From assembly GCA_900470195.1 (NCBI GenBank), contig UEIJ01000009.1:124001-188000 (forward strand): DNA of 64,000 nucleotides, in the 5' to 3' direction. This DNA comes from Hyphomicrobiales bacterium (lineage in GTDB: Bacteria > Pseudomonadota > Alphaproteobacteria > Rhizobiales > Rhizobiaceae). Below are positions 1-10,400 of the stretch, piece by piece; within the stretch, counting starts at the first letter, position 1; every line of letters begins with the position of its first letter. Made by a program: the position numbers and the translations under genes. The notes beneath the pieces were generated by a model. It saw only the letters and a program-made list of their open reading frames with translations. It ran no database searches and had not been told where the DNA came from.

Positions 1-422
1 ACGACGCGATTGCAGACGAGGTTGCAGCCCTTCTCAACAAGCAGAAGGCGGCGGGCGGCGGGGCGAAGCGTTCCACCGATCAGGCGTCGCTCGGCGGCAA
101 GAAGAATACGGGCGGCTCCAAGCTCAGCCAGAGCGAAATGGATGCACTGCGCGGTGCGATTTCCAAGTGCTGGAACGTGCCTGCCGGTGTGGCTGACGCG
201 CCGGGACTGGTCGTCACCGTCAAGATGAAGCTGAACCAGGACGGCTCCATTCAGGGCGTCCCGGAGGTGACATCGGGCGGCGGCGGCGATGGTGTGGCTC
301 GTGCAGCAGCCGAGAGCGCCAAGCGCGCTGTCGCACGCTGCGCGCCGTACAATCTGCCAGTCGACAAATATGATTCATGGTCGGAAGTGATCGTCAATTT
401 CGACCCGAGCGAAATGTTCTGA
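1..422 (+). CDS. tolA: TolA, C-terminal part (cut by window edge)
   Basis: Open from the window edge in frame 3 to the TGA at 420-422, about 139 residues. TolA spans the periplasm and links the TolQR motor to TolB and Pal, which keeps the outer membrane attached during division. The visible part is a Gly/Lys/Ser linker followed by a compact C-terminal domain ([19 protein letters not shown], then a V-V-T-V-K-M-K-L strand) of the TolA/TonB_C type, with two Cys that could form a disulfide. It lies 50 bases before tolB, in the usual tolQRAB-pal order. The N-terminal membrane anchor is outside the window. The identification rests mainly on this gene order plus the domain pattern. Confidence 0.9.
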   Translation, partial: DAIADEVAALLNKQKAAGGGAKRSTDQASLGGKKNTGGSKLSQSEMDALRGAISKCWNVPAGVADAPGLVVTVKMKLNQDGSIQGVPEVTSGGGGDGVARAAAESAKRAVARCAPYNLPVDKYDSWSEVIVNFDPSEMF

Positions 423-472
423 CCGGGCTTCCGGTCGCCAACCACTGCAAGGACAAAGAGGTCCCAGAAGAC

Positions 473-1804
473 ATGAAAATCGGCATCATCAATACAAAGA
501 TCCGGACGGTCTTTTCGGCTTTCGCGTGTATGATTGCCGCAAGCCTTGTCTGCACCATGCCGGCGCGCGCCGTCGTGGAAATCAACATCAACAAGGGTGT
601 GATCGAGCCGCTGCCGATCGCCATCACCGATTTCCTTTCGGCCGACCAGCTCGGACCGAACATTACCTCGGTCATCGCCGCCGATCTTGAGCGGTCGGGC
701 CTGTTCGCGCCCATCGACAAGGGCGCCTTCATCGAAAAGATTTCCAACCCCGATGCGGCTCCGCGCTTCGAGGACTGGAAGGTCATCAATGCGCAGGCGC
801 TCGTCACGGGCCGCATCACCAAGCAGCCGGATGGCCGTCTGAAGGCCGAGTTCCGCCTGTGGGACACGTTCGGTGGCCAGCAGATGATCGGCCAGCAGTT
901 CTTCACCACGCCGGATAACTGGCGCCGCGTTGCCCATATCATCGCCGATGCGATCTATGAGCGCCTGACCGGTGAAAAGGGCTATTTCGATACGCGCGTC
1001 GTCTTCGTGGACGAATCCGGCCCGGCACAGAAGCGCGTCAAGCGCCTGGCCATCATGGACCAGGACGGCGCCAATGTGCGTTACATTTCCGACGGTCGCG
1101 CCATTTCCCTGACGCCGCGTTTCTCGCCGAACCGTCAGGAAGTCACCTATATGTCCTACGAAGGCGGTTCGCCGAAGGTGTATCTTCTGCAGCTGGAAAC
1201 CGGTCAGCGCGAGCTTGTCGGCAACTTCCCCGGCATGACCATTGCTCCGCGTTTCTCGCCCGATGGCCAGAAGGTGGTGATGAGTCTGCTTCAGGATGAC
1301 GGCAGCGCCAACATCTACACGATGGACCTCCGCAACCGTTCGACCACGCGCCTGACCAACAGCCAGGCCATCGACACCGGCGCGTCCTATTCGCCGGACG
1401 GCTCGCAGATCGTCTTCACGTCTGACCGCGGCGGGCGTCCGCAGCTCTATATCATGGGTGCCGACGGCTCGAACCCGCGCCGCATCTCCATGGGCGACGG
1501 CAGCTATTCCACGCCGGTCTGGTCTCCGCGCGGCGATCTCATCGCCTTCACCAAGCAGTCGCAGGGCCAGTTCTCCATCGGCGTGATGAAGACCGACGGT
1601 TCGGGCGAACGCCTCCTGACCTCCGGCTTCCACAATGAAGGCCCGACCTGGGCTCCGAACGGTCGCGTCCTGATGTTCTTCCGCAAGGCGGCAGGTTCGG
1701 GCGGCCCGAAGCTTTTCACCATTGACCTCACGGGCCGCAACGAGCGCCAGATTCAGACGCCGAACTTCGCGTCCGACCCGGCCTGGTCGCCGCTGCTCGA
1801 ATAG
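473..1804 (+). CDS. tolB: TolB, periplasmic Tol-Pal translocation protein
   Basis: A 443-residue periplasmic beta-propeller that binds Pal and is engaged by TolA. I start at ATG 473, which gives a signal peptide ([17 protein letters not shown]..., ending after MPARA); an upstream in-frame extension to 377 would overlap tolA and has no signal peptide. The N-terminal domain has the pattern [20 protein letters not shown]. The propeller follows, with repeated blade motifs of the type [27 protein letters not shown] and [11 protein letters not shown]. Length is normal for the family. It is followed by a T-rich hairpin (about 1835-1865), then by pal. Confidence 0.96.
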   Translation: MKIGIINTKIRTVFSAFACMIAASLVCTMPARAVVEININKGVIEPLPIAITDFLSADQLGPNITSVIAADLERSGLFAPIDKGAFIEKISNPDAAPRFEDWKVINAQALVTGRITKQPDGRLKAEFRLWDTFGGQQMIGQQFFTTPDNWRRVAHIIADAIYERLTGEKGYFDTRVVFVDESGPAQKRVKRLAIMDQDGANVRYISDGRAISLTPRFSPNRQEVTYMSYEGGSPKVYLLQLETGQRELVGNFPGMTIAPRFSPDGQKVVMSLLQDDGSANIYTMDLRNRSTTRLTNSQAIDTGASYSPDGSQIVFTSDRGGRPQLYIMGADGSNPRRISMGDGSYSTPVWSPRGDLIAFTKQSQGQFSIGVMKTDGSGERLLTSGFHNEGPTWAPNGRVLMFFRKAAGSGGPKLFTIDLTGRNERQIQTPNFASDPAWSPLLE

Positions 1805-2032
1805 GTTTGGTGCGAAAGCGTTACCAAAGTTGAAGGCGCGAAGCTTCGGTTTCGCGCCTTTTTTATGGCAAATTGCCACAATCATTCTGCCCGAGCCGTG
1901 TTTCTGCCGTATTTTGCCGCCAAGGGCTGGGACAGCAGGAATTCATTAACCATACTTCTTGAGCCTGTCTTAACCTCAATATGATTATTGGGTGGTTACG
2001 CAGGAACATCAAATCTTAAGGAGCTCCGGCCC

Positions 2033-2542
2033 ATGCGCCGTATCCAGTCGATTGCACGTAGCCCGATCGCTATTGCCCTTTTCATGTCGCTCGCCGTTGC
2101 TGGTTGCGCGTCGAAGAAGAACCTTCCGAACAATGCCGGCGATCTCGGCCTCGGTGGTGCAGGCGCGGCAACGCCCGGCTCCGCGCAGGACTTCACCGTC
2201 AATGTCGGCGACCGCATCTTCTTCGATCTCGATTCGTCGCTGATCCGCGCCGATGCGCAGCAGACCCTTTCCAAGCAGGCTCAGTGGCTGCAGCGCTATC
2301 CGCAGTACTCGATCACGATCGAAGGCCATGCCGACGAACGCGGTACGCGCGAATACAACCTCGCTCTTGGCCAGCGCCGTGCTGCCGCCACCCGCGACTT
2401 CCTCGCTTCGCGTGGCGTGCCGACCAACCGTATGCGCACCATCTCCTACGGCAACGAACGTCCGGTCGCAGTCTGCGACGCCGACTCGTGCTGGTCGCAG
2501 AACCGCCGCGCCGTCACCGTTCTCAACGGTGCGGGCAGCTAA
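2033..2542 (+). CDS. pal: Peptidoglycan-associated lipoprotein Pal (Omp16)
   Basis: A 169-residue outer-membrane lipoprotein that grips peptidoglycan and is the outer-membrane end of the Tol-Pal complex. ATG 2033 has AAGGAG at 2018-2023. The lipobox is LAVAGC, so Cys24 is the likely lipidation site. The OmpA_C domain follows, with IFFDLDSSLIRADAQQTL and the NxxLGxRRAxA peptidoglycan-binding stretch (YNLALGQRRAAATRDFL). It matches Brucella Omp16 closely as I recall it; an additional Gly in the GLGGAG stretch and a few substitutions suggest the Ochrobactrum side of the genus. Own promoter likely, since 228 bases separate it from tolB. Confidence 0.97.
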   Translation: MRRIQSIARSPIAIALFMSLAVAGCASKKNLPNNAGDLGLGGAGAATPGSAQDFTVNVGDRIFFDLDSSLIRADAQQTLSKQAQWLQRYPQYSITIEGHADERGTREYNLALGQRRAAATRDFLASRGVPTNRMRTISYGNERPVAVCDADSCWSQNRRAVTVLNGAGS

Positions 2543-2570
2543 TCTGCTGACAGCTGACAGTGTTACGGAA

Positions 2571-2594
2571 AAGCGGCTTTCGGGCCGCTTTTTT
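2571..2594 (+). terminator. Rho-independent terminator after pal
   Basis: Stem AAGCGGC (2571-2577) and GCCGCTT (2584-2590) with a six-base loop, followed by TTTT. Confidence 0.85.
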
Positions 2595-2680
2595 CGTTTC
2601 GGGCCGATTGTTTGGTCGTTTCGACAAACTTTGGCCGAAGTCACCCTTGTGATAGTGAGCGTCAAAAAGCCTTCGCTTTT

Positions 2681-2728
2681 CGCATTATTCGGCGCAAAAC
2701 CGCTTCGCACTTTTGCGGTAAATGCTCT
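2681..2728 (+). repeat. Intergenic mosaic repeat, copy 1
   Basis: 48 bases (begins CGCATTATTCGGCGCAAAAC, ends AAATGCTCT) that differ at only four positions from 5981-6028. It lies in the gap between pal and cpoB, in which I see no gene. Similar short palindromic mosaic units are known between genes in Rhizobiales and Brucella; I assign it to that class by appearance only. Confidence 0.75.
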
Positions 2729-2739
2729 AAAAGCGGAGC

Positions 2740-2788
2740 TGGAGCATGTCTCCCGGAAATGGGAACCGGTTTCGGGGAAAAGACATGC
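2740..2788 (-). repeat. Intergenic mosaic repeat, second type
   Basis: A GAGCATGTCTCCCGGAAATG...AAGACATGC unit that folds on itself and resembles the reverse complement of the unit at 4491-4540: both carry GGGAACCGGTTT with flanking GCATG arms. It directly follows repeat copy 1. Confidence 0.6.
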
Positions 2789-2943
2789 GTAAAAACAAAA
2801 GGATAGAGCGGTTCCAACGCGTCATGTTCCAACCGGAACGGTTCTCGTGATGCGGCAAACCATGTTCAGCGTCCGTTCAGGCGCGGCACTTGATCATTCT
2901 GTTCGTTCGGAGCGGGATGGGTGAATTAGCAGGGGCAAAGGGA

Positions 2944-4425
2944 ATGAGGAAACCAATGAGGAAAGTGACGCTGGCAATTGCCATGCTGCCGCTTTTGGCG
3001 AGTGCTCCGGTTCTGGCGGCATCTGTTTCTTCGCAAGGGGGAATTCAGCTCGCGCAGGCAGGTGCTCCCGGCGGGGATCAGTTTTCGCAACAGGTGTGCA
3101 ATCTCGCGCATCAGAACGCGCAGTCCTATGCGCGCATCTTGCAGCTTCGCGACAAGATGCTGAAAATCCAGCGCGACAATGAAGCCCGTTTCCAGGCATT
3201 GGAAAAGGGCCGCGGCGGCGCACAGAATAGGGTCAGCATCGGCTCCACGGCGATTCTCGATGAAGCCATGCGGGATAACGGCAGCGGCGGCGGGCAGGGC
3301 GGTGGCTATCAGAGTCCCGGCTTGCAGCAGGAACTGGTGCGCAACCTGACCGGCAAGGTCGAGGATGTGGACGCCCAGATTTCGTTCACCGACAATCAGC
3401 TGCAAAAGACGCAGGAAGACAATGAATTCCGGTTTGAAGAACTGGAAAAGAAGAATGGCCTGACCTCGCCTGCTTCGAGCAGCGCGTCCCAGACGGCACC
3501 CGCAGCAGCATCGCCGGGGGCAGATTTGTGCGCGCAGGGCGTGGGCAATCCGGCGGCGATTGCCGATGCGTTGAGTGCGCGGGCGGAAGCCATGAACTTC
3601 CAGATTCTCGAAATGCAGGATCAGATGCAGAAGATGCAGGAAGCAAACGAAAGCCGCTTCCAGTTTCTCGAAACCGGCAAGCGCGCCGATGTGGAAGTCC
3701 AGCAGGCTGGCGGCGACACGTCGCTTGCCGATGCCAGCTCGGATCAGGGCAACCACGGAAACCTTGATGGCGGGGTTTCCGGAAGCGCTCCGCAGAACGG
3801 GGGATACGACGCTTCCACACAGTCCGCGGCCAGCCAGTCGTCTGGCGCCGATTCCATGGCTATTGGTTCGAATGCGCCCGCACAGGGCGGGCCTGCGCGT
3901 GGCGAACCGCCGCAAACGCTGGGCTCCATCCGCTTCGACGCCAGTGGCAATGTAATCGGTGAAACACTCGACGCCACCCCGCGCGCGGTACAGCCGGGCA
4001 ACGTCCCTTCGGGCGACACGGTCGCGTCTCTTCCGACCGACGATAATCCCAATTCGCTCTATCAGGCTTCCTATCAGTATCTGATGTCGGGCGACTACAA
4101 GGCAGCCGAAACCGGTTTCCGCGAGCATGTGAAGCGTTATCCGGCTGATCCCAATACGGCGGAAGCGCGTTTCTGGCTGGGGGAATCGCTTTACGGTCAG
4201 GGGCGCTATCCGGAAGCGGCGACGGTATTCATCGATACGCAGCGCGATTATCCCGATTCAAAGCGCGCGCCGGAAAACATGTTCAAGCTCGGCATGACGC
4301 TTGAGAAAATGGACAATCGCGATGTTGCCTGTGCGACCTTCGCGCAGATTCCGGAGCGTTACCCCAAGGCAGCGCCTGCCATTTTGAAGCGCGTTGCCGA
4401 TGAGCGCAGCCGCGCAAAGTGTTAG
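2944..4425 (+). CDS. cpoB: CpoB (YbgF), Tol-Pal associated periplasmic coordinator
   Basis: A 493-residue exported protein that ties peptidoglycan synthesis to Tol-Pal constriction. Start ATG 2944 is chosen; ATG 2956 (12 bases on, with GAGGAAA before it) is equally good. A signal peptide ends near APVLA. Three coiled-coil segments follow, each closing in a similar motif: NEARFQALEKG, NEFRFEELEKK and NESRFQFLETG. Low-complexity linkers separate them. The C-terminus carries TPR-type units (SLYQASYQYLMSGDYKAAE, then ARFWLGESLYGQGRYPEAA) typical of YbgF. It is much longer than the E. coli protein of about 260 residues because of the repeated coils and linkers. Closes the tol-pal cluster. Confidence 0.92.
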   Translation: MRKPMRKVTLAIAMLPLLASAPVLAASVSSQGGIQLAQAGAPGGDQFSQQVCNLAHQNAQSYARILQLRDKMLKIQRDNEARFQALEKGRGGAQNRVSIGSTAILDEAMRDNGSGGGQGGGYQSPGLQQELVRNLTGKVEDVDAQISFTDNQLQKTQEDNEFRFEELEKKNGLTSPASSSASQTAPAAASPGADLCAQGVGNPAAIADALSARAEAMNFQILEMQDQMQKMQEANESRFQFLETGKRADVEVQQAGGDTSLADASSDQGNHGNLDGGVSGSAPQNGGYDASTQSAASQSSGADSMAIGSNAPAQGGPARGEPPQTLGSIRFDASGNVIGETLDATPRAVQPGNVPSGDTVASLPTDDNPNSLYQASYQYLMSGDYKAAETGFREHVKRYPADPNTAEARFWLGESLYGQGRYPEAATVFIDTQRDYPDSKRAPENMFKLGMTLEKMDNRDVACATFAQIPERYPKAAPAILKRVADERSRAKC

Positions 4426-4490
4426 GATCAGAACCTGTTAGAGCGGGATGTATCTTAGTTGAATCGTTAATTCGCTCTGAATTTTTGTTT

Positions 4491-4540
4491 GAGCATGATT
4501 TTATCCGAAAACCGGTTCCCACTTTTCGGGATCATGCTCT
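4491..4540 (+). repeat. Intergenic palindromic repeat upstream of tilS
   Basis: GAGCATGATTTTATCCGAAA...GGGATCATGCTC: the outer arms GAGCATGATY and RATCATGCTC pair, and the inner part (AACCGGTTCCCACTTTTCGG) matches the unit at 2740-2788 in reverse. It ends 17 bases before the tilS start codon, so it probably forms part of the tilS leader. Confidence 0.7.
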
Positions 4541-4557
4541 GATTGCGGAGTTATTTC

Positions 4558-5928
4558 GTGGGGCTTAGCCCAAGCAATATTTCCAGATTATTCGAGCCAT
4601 TCGGATTTGAGCAGGCCAAGGCTGTGATTGCCGCCGTGTCAGGCGGCAGCGATTCTCTCGGCCTGCTTTTTCTCCTTCGGGACTATATGGCCATGCTGAA
4701 AGACCCACCCCGGCTGATCGCTGTGACGGTGGACCATCAGTTGCGCGCCGAATCGAAAGCGGAAGCCGAAAATGTCGGTGTGCTTTGCCGACACCACGGG
4801 ATCGAGCACCGCATTCTCGCCTGGGACGAAGCCAAACCCGCAAGCGGGCTTGCTGCCGCCGCGCGCACCGCGCGCTATCGCCTGTTGGCGCAGGCGGCGC
4901 GGGATGCGGGTGGCGCCTTCATTGTCACCGGGCATACGCAGGATGACCAGATCGAAACCTTTCTGATGCGCAAGGAGCGCAGCGCCCATGCCGAAGCGCG
5001 GGGGCTTGCAGCCATGTCGTCGCGTTCTTTACTGGGTGGTCTTGGGAGGGAAGGATCGGTCGAACTCGACCGCCCGCTGCTTTCCATTTCCCGGCAGGCC
5101 TTGCGTGATGAATTGCGGGAAAGGGGTATCGATTGGGTCGATGATCCCAGCAATGCCAATACGGAATACGAACGTCCACGGGTTCGTCTGGGCGTTGCTG
5201 CGCAGGCTGACAGGCAGGCGGTTCTCGACCAGATTGCCGAGGCTGGGGCTGCGCGCGAGCGGGACAATGCGGATTTGATCGCTGCACTGGCCGATCCGTC
5301 GAGCCTGCATGTCGATGCGAACGGTTCCCTGCTGGTCGATCCGCAGCTTTATGCAGCGCTTCCCGACAATGCGCGGCGGCTGTTCTCCGGACTGCTGGCC
5401 GCCATTGCCGGTGGACGCCGTTTCCTGCCGGGCGACAGCGAGCGCTCCCGCATCGAACGGCTTCTGTCGGGAGAGGATGACAACCATCGCCTGACCGTGT
5501 TTGGCGCGCTGATCGAACGTGGCGAGAAGGGTACGCCGCATCGCCTGCGCCGCGAAAAGCGCAATCTGCCGAAACTCCATCTGGAGCCGGGCAAGCCGGT
5601 TGTCTGGGACGGACGCTTCCGTTTCGCCAATGAAGGCACGATGGATTTCGAGCTCGCGGCGCCGGGGCGTCAGGAGCTTGCCGATTTCCTGAAAACACGG
5701 AACATCGAGATCGAATCCCGCAAACGTGAAGCCTTGCTGGTTTCGCCCGCCCTTTATAGTGATGGCAGGCTATTCGCCTTGCCGTTTCTGAAGAATGGGG
5801 AATTTCCGCAAGACGTTCATATCGAACGGCATTTCGCGATCTTCGATCATGTTTTGCCGGGGCATGATTTCGACCTTGCAATGGCTGTGGAAGCCCGCAT
5901 CGGGCGCGTCTGCGCCGAAATGTCCTAG
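4558..5928 (+). CDS. tilS: tRNA(Ile)-lysidine synthase TilS
   Basis: Converts C34 of the CAU anticodon of a minor tRNA-Ile to lysidine using ATP and lysine, which changes both charging and decoding. The N-terminal PP-loop ATP pyrophosphatase motif SGGSDS is at residues 28-33, followed by VTVDHQLR and [10 protein letters not shown], all typical. I choose GTG 4558 because GGAG lies seven bases upstream (4547-4550); the product then has 456 residues, normal for the family. The order cpoB-tilS-ftsH-glmM is what I expect for Brucellaceae and other Rhizobiales. Confidence 0.95.
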   Translation: MGLSPSNISRLFEPFGFEQAKAVIAAVSGGSDSLGLLFLLRDYMAMLKDPPRLIAVTVDHQLRAESKAEAENVGVLCRHHGIEHRILAWDEAKPASGLAAAARTARYRLLAQAARDAGGAFIVTGHTQDDQIETFLMRKERSAHAEARGLAAMSSRSLLGGLGREGSVELDRPLLSISRQALRDELRERGIDWVDDPSNANTEYERPRVRLGVAAQADRQAVLDQIAEAGAARERDNADLIAALADPSSLHVDANGSLLVDPQLYAALPDNARRLFSGLLAAIAGGRRFLPGDSERSRIERLLSGEDDNHRLTVFGALIERGEKGTPHRLRREKRNLPKLHLEPGKPVVWDGRFRFANEGTMDFELAAPGRQELADFLKTRNIEIESRKREALLVSPALYSDGRLFALPFLKNGEFPQDVHIERHFAIFDHVLPGHDFDLAMAVEARIGRVCAEMS

Positions 5929-5966
5929 AGCTGTTCCCGATTCAACAGAATCGCCGGGAACAGCTC
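5928..5966 (+). terminator. Large imperfect hairpin at the end of tilS
   Basis: GAGCTGTTCCCG (from 5928) pairs with CGGGAACAGCTC (to 5966), overlapping the last base of the stop codon. There is no strong T-run, so it may be a repeat unit rather than a classical terminator. Confidence 0.5.
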
Positions 5967-5980
5967 CATCCTTGCTTTAA

Positions 5981-6028
5981 CGCATTATCCTGCGCAAAAC
6001 CGCTTCGCACTTTTGCTGGAAATGCTCT
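5981..6028 (+). repeat. Intergenic mosaic repeat, copy 2
   Basis: 44 of 48 bases are identical to 2681-2728. It lies in the tilS-ftsH gap. Confidence 0.75.
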
Positions 6029-6162
6029 TTTTATAAACCAGAGTGCGAAGAATCGAGGATGCGGGGTCGAACGCGCCTTGGCAAGGCCATCCTTCGATCC
6101 TATGTTAGACCGAAACATCGTTCCGTGCCCGCGGAATGGCCGTGGTATCGATTGGACCCGAT

Positions 6163-8091
6163 ATGAATCCGAACTATCGCAACTTCGCCCTCTGGGCGAT
6201 CATTGCTCTTCTTTTGATCGCGCTGTTCAACCTGTTCCAAAGCCCAGGTCAGCGTTCCAATTCCCGTGAAGTTTCCTATTCGCAATTTATAGACGACGTA
6301 TCCAACGGTCGCGTGAAATCGGTCACGATCACCGGCCAGCGGATCACCGGTACTTTTGCTGATAATGGTTCGACCTTCCAGACCTATTCGCCGGGCGATA
6401 CGGGTCTCGTTTCGCGCCTGGAAAGCAAGGATGTCGCGATCACCGCCCGCCCTGAAACCGACGGTTCCAGCTCGCTGATTGGCATTCTTCTGTCCTGGCT
6501 TCCGATGATCCTGATCCTCGGCGTGTGGATTTTCTTCATGCGCCAGATGCAGGGCGGTTCGCGCGGCGCCATGGGTTTTGGCAAGTCGAAGGCCAAGCTT
6601 TTGACGGAAGCGCATGGCCGCGTGACTTTCCAAGACGTCGCCGGCGTGGACGAAGCCAAGCAGGATCTTGAGGAAATCGTCGAATTCCTGCGCGATCCGC
6701 AGAAATTCCAGCGTCTGGGTGGCAAAATCCCGCGCGGCGTTCTTCTCGTTGGCCCTCCCGGCACCGGTAAGACGCTGCTTGCGCGCTCGGTCGCGGGCGA
6801 AGCCAATGTGCCTTTCTTCACCATTTCCGGTTCGGACTTCGTCGAAATGTTTGTCGGTGTCGGTGCAAGCCGCGTCCGCGACATGTTCGAGCAGGCCAAG
6901 AAGAATGCACCCTGCATCATCTTCATTGACGAAATCGATGCGGTGGGCCGTCATCGCGGCGCCGGTCTCGGCGGCGGCAATGACGAACGCGAACAGACGC
7001 TCAACCAGCTTCTGGTCGAGATGGACGGTTTTGAAGCCAACGAATCGATCATCCTGATCGCCGCCACCAACCGTCCCGACGTTCTCGATCCGGCACTTCT
7101 GCGTCCGGGCCGTTTCGACCGTCAGGTTGTGGTTCCGAACCCGGATATCGTCGGTCGTGAACAGATACTCAAAGTGCATGTGCGCAATGTGCCGCTTGCA
7201 CCCAATGTCGATCTCAAGGTTGTCGCACGCGGCACGCCGGGCTTCTCTGGTGCCGATCTCGCCAACCTCGTCAACGAAGCTGCCCTCATGGCCGCACGCC
7301 GCAACAAGCGCCTCGTGACCATGCAGGAATTCGAGGACGCCAAGGACAAGATCATGATGGGTGCGGAACGCCGCTCCGCCATGACGCAGGAAGAAAAGGC
7401 CAATACGGCCTATCACGAAGCAGGTCACGCCATCGTGGCGCTCAACGTGCCGAAGGCTGATCCGGTCCACAAGGCGACCATTATTCCCCGTGGCCGTGCG
7501 CTTGGCATGGTGATGCAGCTTCCGGAAGGCGACCGTTATTCGGCTACCTATACATGGATGGTGTCGCGCCTTGCCATCATGATGGGCGGTCGTGTGGCGG
7601 AAGAGCTGAAATTCGGCAAGGAAAACATCACTTCCGGTGCTTCCTCCGATATCCAGCAGGCCACCAAGCTCGCCCGTTCGATGGTTACGCAATGGGGCTA
7701 TTCGGACAAGCTGGGCCGTGTGGCCTATGGCGACAATCAGGAAGAAGTCTTCCTCGGACATTCGGTATCCCGCACGCAGAACATTTCGGAAGAAACCGCG
7801 CAGATCATCGACGCCGAAGTGCGGCGCCTGATCGACGAGGCCTATGCCGAAGCGACCCGCATCCTGACCAAGAAGAAGAAGGATTGGATCGCTCTTGCCG
7901 AAGGTCTGCTCGAATATGAAACGCTCTCCGGCGACGAGATCAAGGAACTGATTGCGGGCAACAAGCCATCGCGCGATCAGGGCAGCGATACGCCGTCGCG
8001 CGGTTCGGGCGTACCGAAGGCCGGAAGCCCGCGCAAGCGCAAGGGTAGCGAGCCCGGCAGCGAACCGGGTATGGAGCCGCAGCCGCAATAA
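6163..8091 (+). CDS. ftsH: ATP-dependent zinc metalloprotease FtsH
   Basis: A 642-residue inner-membrane AAA+ protease that degrades misassembled membrane proteins and short-lived cytoplasmic regulators. It has two membrane segments (about residues 8-25 and 104-126) around a periplasmic loop. The AAA domain carries Walker A GPPGTGKT (197-204), Walker B IIFIDEID and the second region of homology ending RPGRFDR. The zinc site HEAGH is at 418-422. ATG 6163 ([10 protein letters not shown]) gives the usual N-terminus; a GTG-type start further up is less likely. The C-terminal tail is Ser/Gly/Pro rich. RpoH, a classical FtsH substrate in E. coli, is encoded at 38 kb here. Confidence 0.97.
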   Translation: MNPNYRNFALWAIIALLLIALFNLFQSPGQRSNSREVSYSQFIDDVSNGRVKSVTITGQRITGTFADNGSTFQTYSPGDTGLVSRLESKDVAITARPETDGSSSLIGILLSWLPMILILGVWIFFMRQMQGGSRGAMGFGKSKAKLLTEAHGRVTFQDVAGVDEAKQDLEEIVEFLRDPQKFQRLGGKIPRGVLLVGPPGTGKTLLARSVAGEANVPFFTISGSDFVEMFVGVGASRVRDMFEQAKKNAPCIIFIDEIDAVGRHRGAGLGGGNDEREQTLNQLLVEMDGFEANESIILIAATNRPDVLDPALLRPGRFDRQVVVPNPDIVGREQILKVHVRNVPLAPNVDLKVVARGTPGFSGADLANLVNEAALMAARRNKRLVTMQEFEDAKDKIMMGAERRSAMTQEEKANTAYHEAGHAIVALNVPKADPVHKATIIPRGRALGMVMQLPEGDRYSATYTWMVSRLAIMMGGRVAEELKFGKENITSGASSDIQQATKLARSMVTQWGYSDKLGRVAYGDNQEEVFLGHSVSRTQNISEETAQIIDAEVRRLIDEAYAEATRILTKKKKDWIALAEGLLEYETLSGDEIKELIAGNKPSRDQGSDTPSRGSGVPKAGSPRKRKGSEPGSEPGMEPQPQ

Positions 8092-8110
8092 GCTGCTCGA
8101 AATTGAATTG

Positions 8111-8140
8111 AGAAAGCCGGGGAAACCCGGCTTTCTTGTT
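8111..8140 (+). terminator. Terminator after ftsH
   Basis: Perfect 11-bp stem AGAAAGCCGGG / CCCGGCTTTCT (8111-8121 and 8126-8136) with a GAAA loop, then TGTT. Confidence 0.85.
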
Positions 8141-8392
8141 ATCCAGCTTTGTGGGAGCTTACGGCAAAGGCTCGTTAAGGATTTCGGCGCATCTTACTGC
8201 GTCAGATTACGACTTTGGACGTGGGAAGGTTGAGCCTGCAGCCAAAGGCGAAATTGCATTTGTGAGGGTTTTCGCGTTAAGAACAGCGAAATCCGCCGGC
8301 CGGACAACCGGCAGCCATTGCTCGCCCGCGAATTCGGGCGACAGATATTTGAAGATTGAGAGCGGTTCATGGCTCAACGCAAGGCGAAACAG
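8141..8392 (+). other. ftsH-glmM intergenic region, no gene seen
   Basis: About 250 bases without a supported ORF. They contain two short inverted repeats near the glmM end (GCCGGCCGGACAACCGGC around 8295-8312, and TCGCCCG/CGGGCGA at 8322-8341). These could be structure in the glmM leader. I see no named riboswitch. Confidence 0.4.
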
Positions 8393-9748
8393 ATGGCACG
8401 CAAATATTTTGGAACCGATGGCATTCGCGGACAGGCAAACAGCTTTCCGATGACCCCGGAAGTTGCCATGAAAGTCGGCATGGCGGTCGGTCACATTTTC
8501 CGCCGCAAGGGTCAGGCTTCGCGCGTGGTGATCGGCAAGGATACGCGCCGTTCCGGCTATATGCTGGAAAATGCGCTGGTGGCCGGTTTCACCGCCGCCG
8601 GCATGGATGTGTTCCTGCTCGGCCCCATTCCGACGCCGGCCGTTGCGATGCTCTGCCGATCACTGCGCGCCGATATCGGCGTCATGATCTCCGCATCGCA
8701 CAATCCGTTCTACGATAACGGCATCAAGCTTTTCGGTCCCGACGGTTACAAGCTTTCCGACGAGATCGAACTGAAGATCGAGGCGATGATCGACGGCGAT
8801 CTGTCCCCATATCTCGCCAGCCATGGCGACGTCGGTCGCGCCAAGCGCGTTGACGGCGACATTTATCGCTATATCGAATTCGCCAAGCGCACGCTGCCGC
8901 GCAACATCGACCTGAACGGCCTGCGCGTCGTGGTCGATTGCGCCAATGGCGCGGGCTACAAGGTTGCCCCTGCCGCTTTGTGGGAGCTGGGCGCGGAAGT
9001 CATCACCATTAACAACGAGCCGAACGGCATCAACATCAACGAGGATTGCGGCTCGACGCATCCGATCGGCCTGATGAAGAAAGTTCACGAAGTGCGCGCC
9101 GATGTCGGCATCGCGCTTGATGGCGATGCGGACCGTGTGCTGCTGGTCGATGAAAACGGCACTGTCATCGACGGCGACCAGTTGATGGCCGTCATCGCCG
9201 AAAGCTGGGCGGCAAGCGACCGGCTAGAAGGCGGCGGCATCGTGGCGACCGTCATGTCCAATCTTGGTCTGGAGCGCTTCCTAGCCGACCGTCACCTGAC
9301 GCTGGCTCGCACCAAGGTGGGCGACCGCTATGTGGTCGAGCATATGCGTGAGCACGGCTTCAATGTCGGCGGCGAGCAGTCCGGCCATATCGTTCTGTCC
9401 GATTTTGCGACGACGGGCGACGGACTGATCTCGGCGCTGCAGATCCTTGCCGTCGCGCAGGAACAGGGCAGGCCGATCAGCGAAGTCTGCCGCAAATTCG
9501 ATCCGGTGCCGCAGCTTCTCAAGAATGTTCGCACCGCGGGCGGCAAACCGCTGGAGAACAAGCGCGTTAAGAGCGCAATCGACGAAGCAACCGAGCGTCT
9601 TGGCCATCAGGGTCGCCTGGTTATCCGACCGTCGGGTACAGAGCCGCTCATCCGCGTCATGGCGGAAGGCGACGACCGTGGTCTGGTGGAAAAGGTCGTC
9701 AACGACATCATCGACGTGATTGCGTCCGAAGGCAGCGCGGCGGCCTGA
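8393..9748 (+). CDS. glmM: Phosphoglucosamine mutase GlmM
   Basis: Interconverts glucosamine-6-phosphate and glucosamine-1-phosphate on the way to UDP-GlcNAc, hence peptidoglycan and LPS. The phosphoserine loop [12 protein letters not shown] has the catalytic Ser at residue 102; the metal loop DGDADR and the sugar loop GGEQSGH are present. I start at ATG 8393 ([13 protein letters not shown]), with AAGG eight bases upstream, giving 451 residues, the family norm. An in-frame ATG at 8369 would add eight residues and cannot be excluded. Confidence 0.96.
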   Translation: MARKYFGTDGIRGQANSFPMTPEVAMKVGMAVGHIFRRKGQASRVVIGKDTRRSGYMLENALVAGFTAAGMDVFLLGPIPTPAVAMLCRSLRADIGVMISASHNPFYDNGIKLFGPDGYKLSDEIELKIEAMIDGDLSPYLASHGDVGRAKRVDGDIYRYIEFAKRTLPRNIDLNGLRVVVDCANGAGYKVAPAALWELGAEVITINNEPNGININEDCGSTHPIGLMKKVHEVRADVGIALDGDADRVLLVDENGTVIDGDQLMAVIAESWAASDRLEGGGIVATVMSNLGLERFLADRHLTLARTKVGDRYVVEHMREHGFNVGGEQSGHIVLSDFATTGDGLISALQILAVAQEQGRPISEVCRKFDPVPQLLKNVRTAGGKPLENKRVKSAIDEATERLGHQGRLVIRPSGTEPLIRVMAEGDDRGLVEKVVNDIIDVIASEGSAAA

Positions 9749-9773
9749 TTACTTCGGAACAAATTGAACAATG

Positions 9774-9798
9774 GCGCGGGTTCTGTCCCGCGCTTTTT
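9774..9798 (+). terminator. Terminator after glmM
   Basis: Stem GCGCGGG / CCCGCGC (9774-9780, 9787-9793) followed by TTTTT. It marks the end of the conserved backbone; the sequence after it becomes AT-rich. Confidence 0.88.
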
Positions 9799-10010
9799 GT
9801 TTGGAGCGCGTCGCGAAAAGCGTGAATCGGGACTAACAGCCGGGTACTTCCGTATATTAGTTATTCTTAATAATCGTGGTAAAAAAACAAGGTTATATGA
9901 TTTTTATATAATGCTATTTTATTGATAGGTAGTTTGGTTTGCTGATTAATCGAAGTTTCGGACAAAAAGTTTGTGTGAACAAACTTTTCAAGCGTGACCG
10001 TCTGTATCTA
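9799..10010. other. AT-rich left edge of the accessory block
   Basis: About 210 bases of visibly AT-rich sequence without a gene. It separates the glmM terminator from the first accessory gene, and I take the left end of the island to lie somewhere in it. I found no convincing direct repeat pairing it with the right side. Confidence 0.5.
9965..9988. repeat. AAAAGTTTGT palindrome, copy 1 of 3
   Basis: Perfect 10-bp arms AAAAGTTTGT / ACAAACTTTT around GTGA, 22 bases beyond the stop of the XRE gene. Near-identical palindromes lie at 14479-14499 and 22120-22142. Confidence 0.8.
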
Positions 10011-10223
10011 TCACTGTGCAATCTTCAGCAGTTCTGCTGGCTCGACCTCCAGCACTACTGCCAATCTGCCCAGCACGTCGATGCTAACGCCATATACACA
10101 TCGTTCTAGGGAACTGACGTAGGTTCGATCTATATCGGCGCGATGTGCAAGCTCTTCCTGCGATAGCCCTTTAGCCAGTCGCAATTTCTTCAAATTCTTT
10201 GCGAAGATTTCTCGTATGTCCAT
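10011..10223 (-). CDS. Small XRE-family helix-turn-helix regulator
   Basis: A 70-residue DNA-binding protein starting at ATG 10223 (MDIREIFAKNLKKLRLAKGL). It consists almost entirely of one HTH_3 domain: LSQEELAHRADIDRTYVSSLE, of which the recognition helix is DRTYVSSLER. The frame stays open up to a TTG at 10313, but that extension has no recognisable domain. The size and layout recall restriction-modification controller proteins and phage or plasmid repressors. It is divergent from the flgE-like gene, and the space between the two start codons is the obvious place for its operator. Weak Shine-Dalgarno. Confidence 0.85.
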   Translation of the reverse strand: MDIREIFAKNLKKLRLAKGLSQEELAHRADIDRTYVSSLERCVYGVSIDVLGRLAVVLEVEPAELLKIAQ

Positions 10224-10400
10224 CCCGAAGGATGAACTGACTTGTTGAGTATTCCGCCACGGAGTATTCTCTACATGAGATTCGCGCGCGGACCAGCTTT
10301 CTAAGGAGTTCAATTTAAGCGCGTGAAACCATAGCGGGTAATGTCAAGCTTCACGCAAGCTATAGACGGCACAAATAGGTTTGGGTTAGGGGGCAATTCA

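Noticed and set aside
251-1885. Long antisense ORFs opposite tolB, cpoB, ftsH, purA, serA, macB and other GC-rich genes
   Set aside because: They mirror strongly coding + or - strand genes and have Arg/His/Ala-rich translations without domains, typical shadow frames of high-GC DNA.
1941-1976. CtrA box upstream of pal
   Set aside because: Two TTAACC half-sites are present but 20 bases apart, not the required seven.
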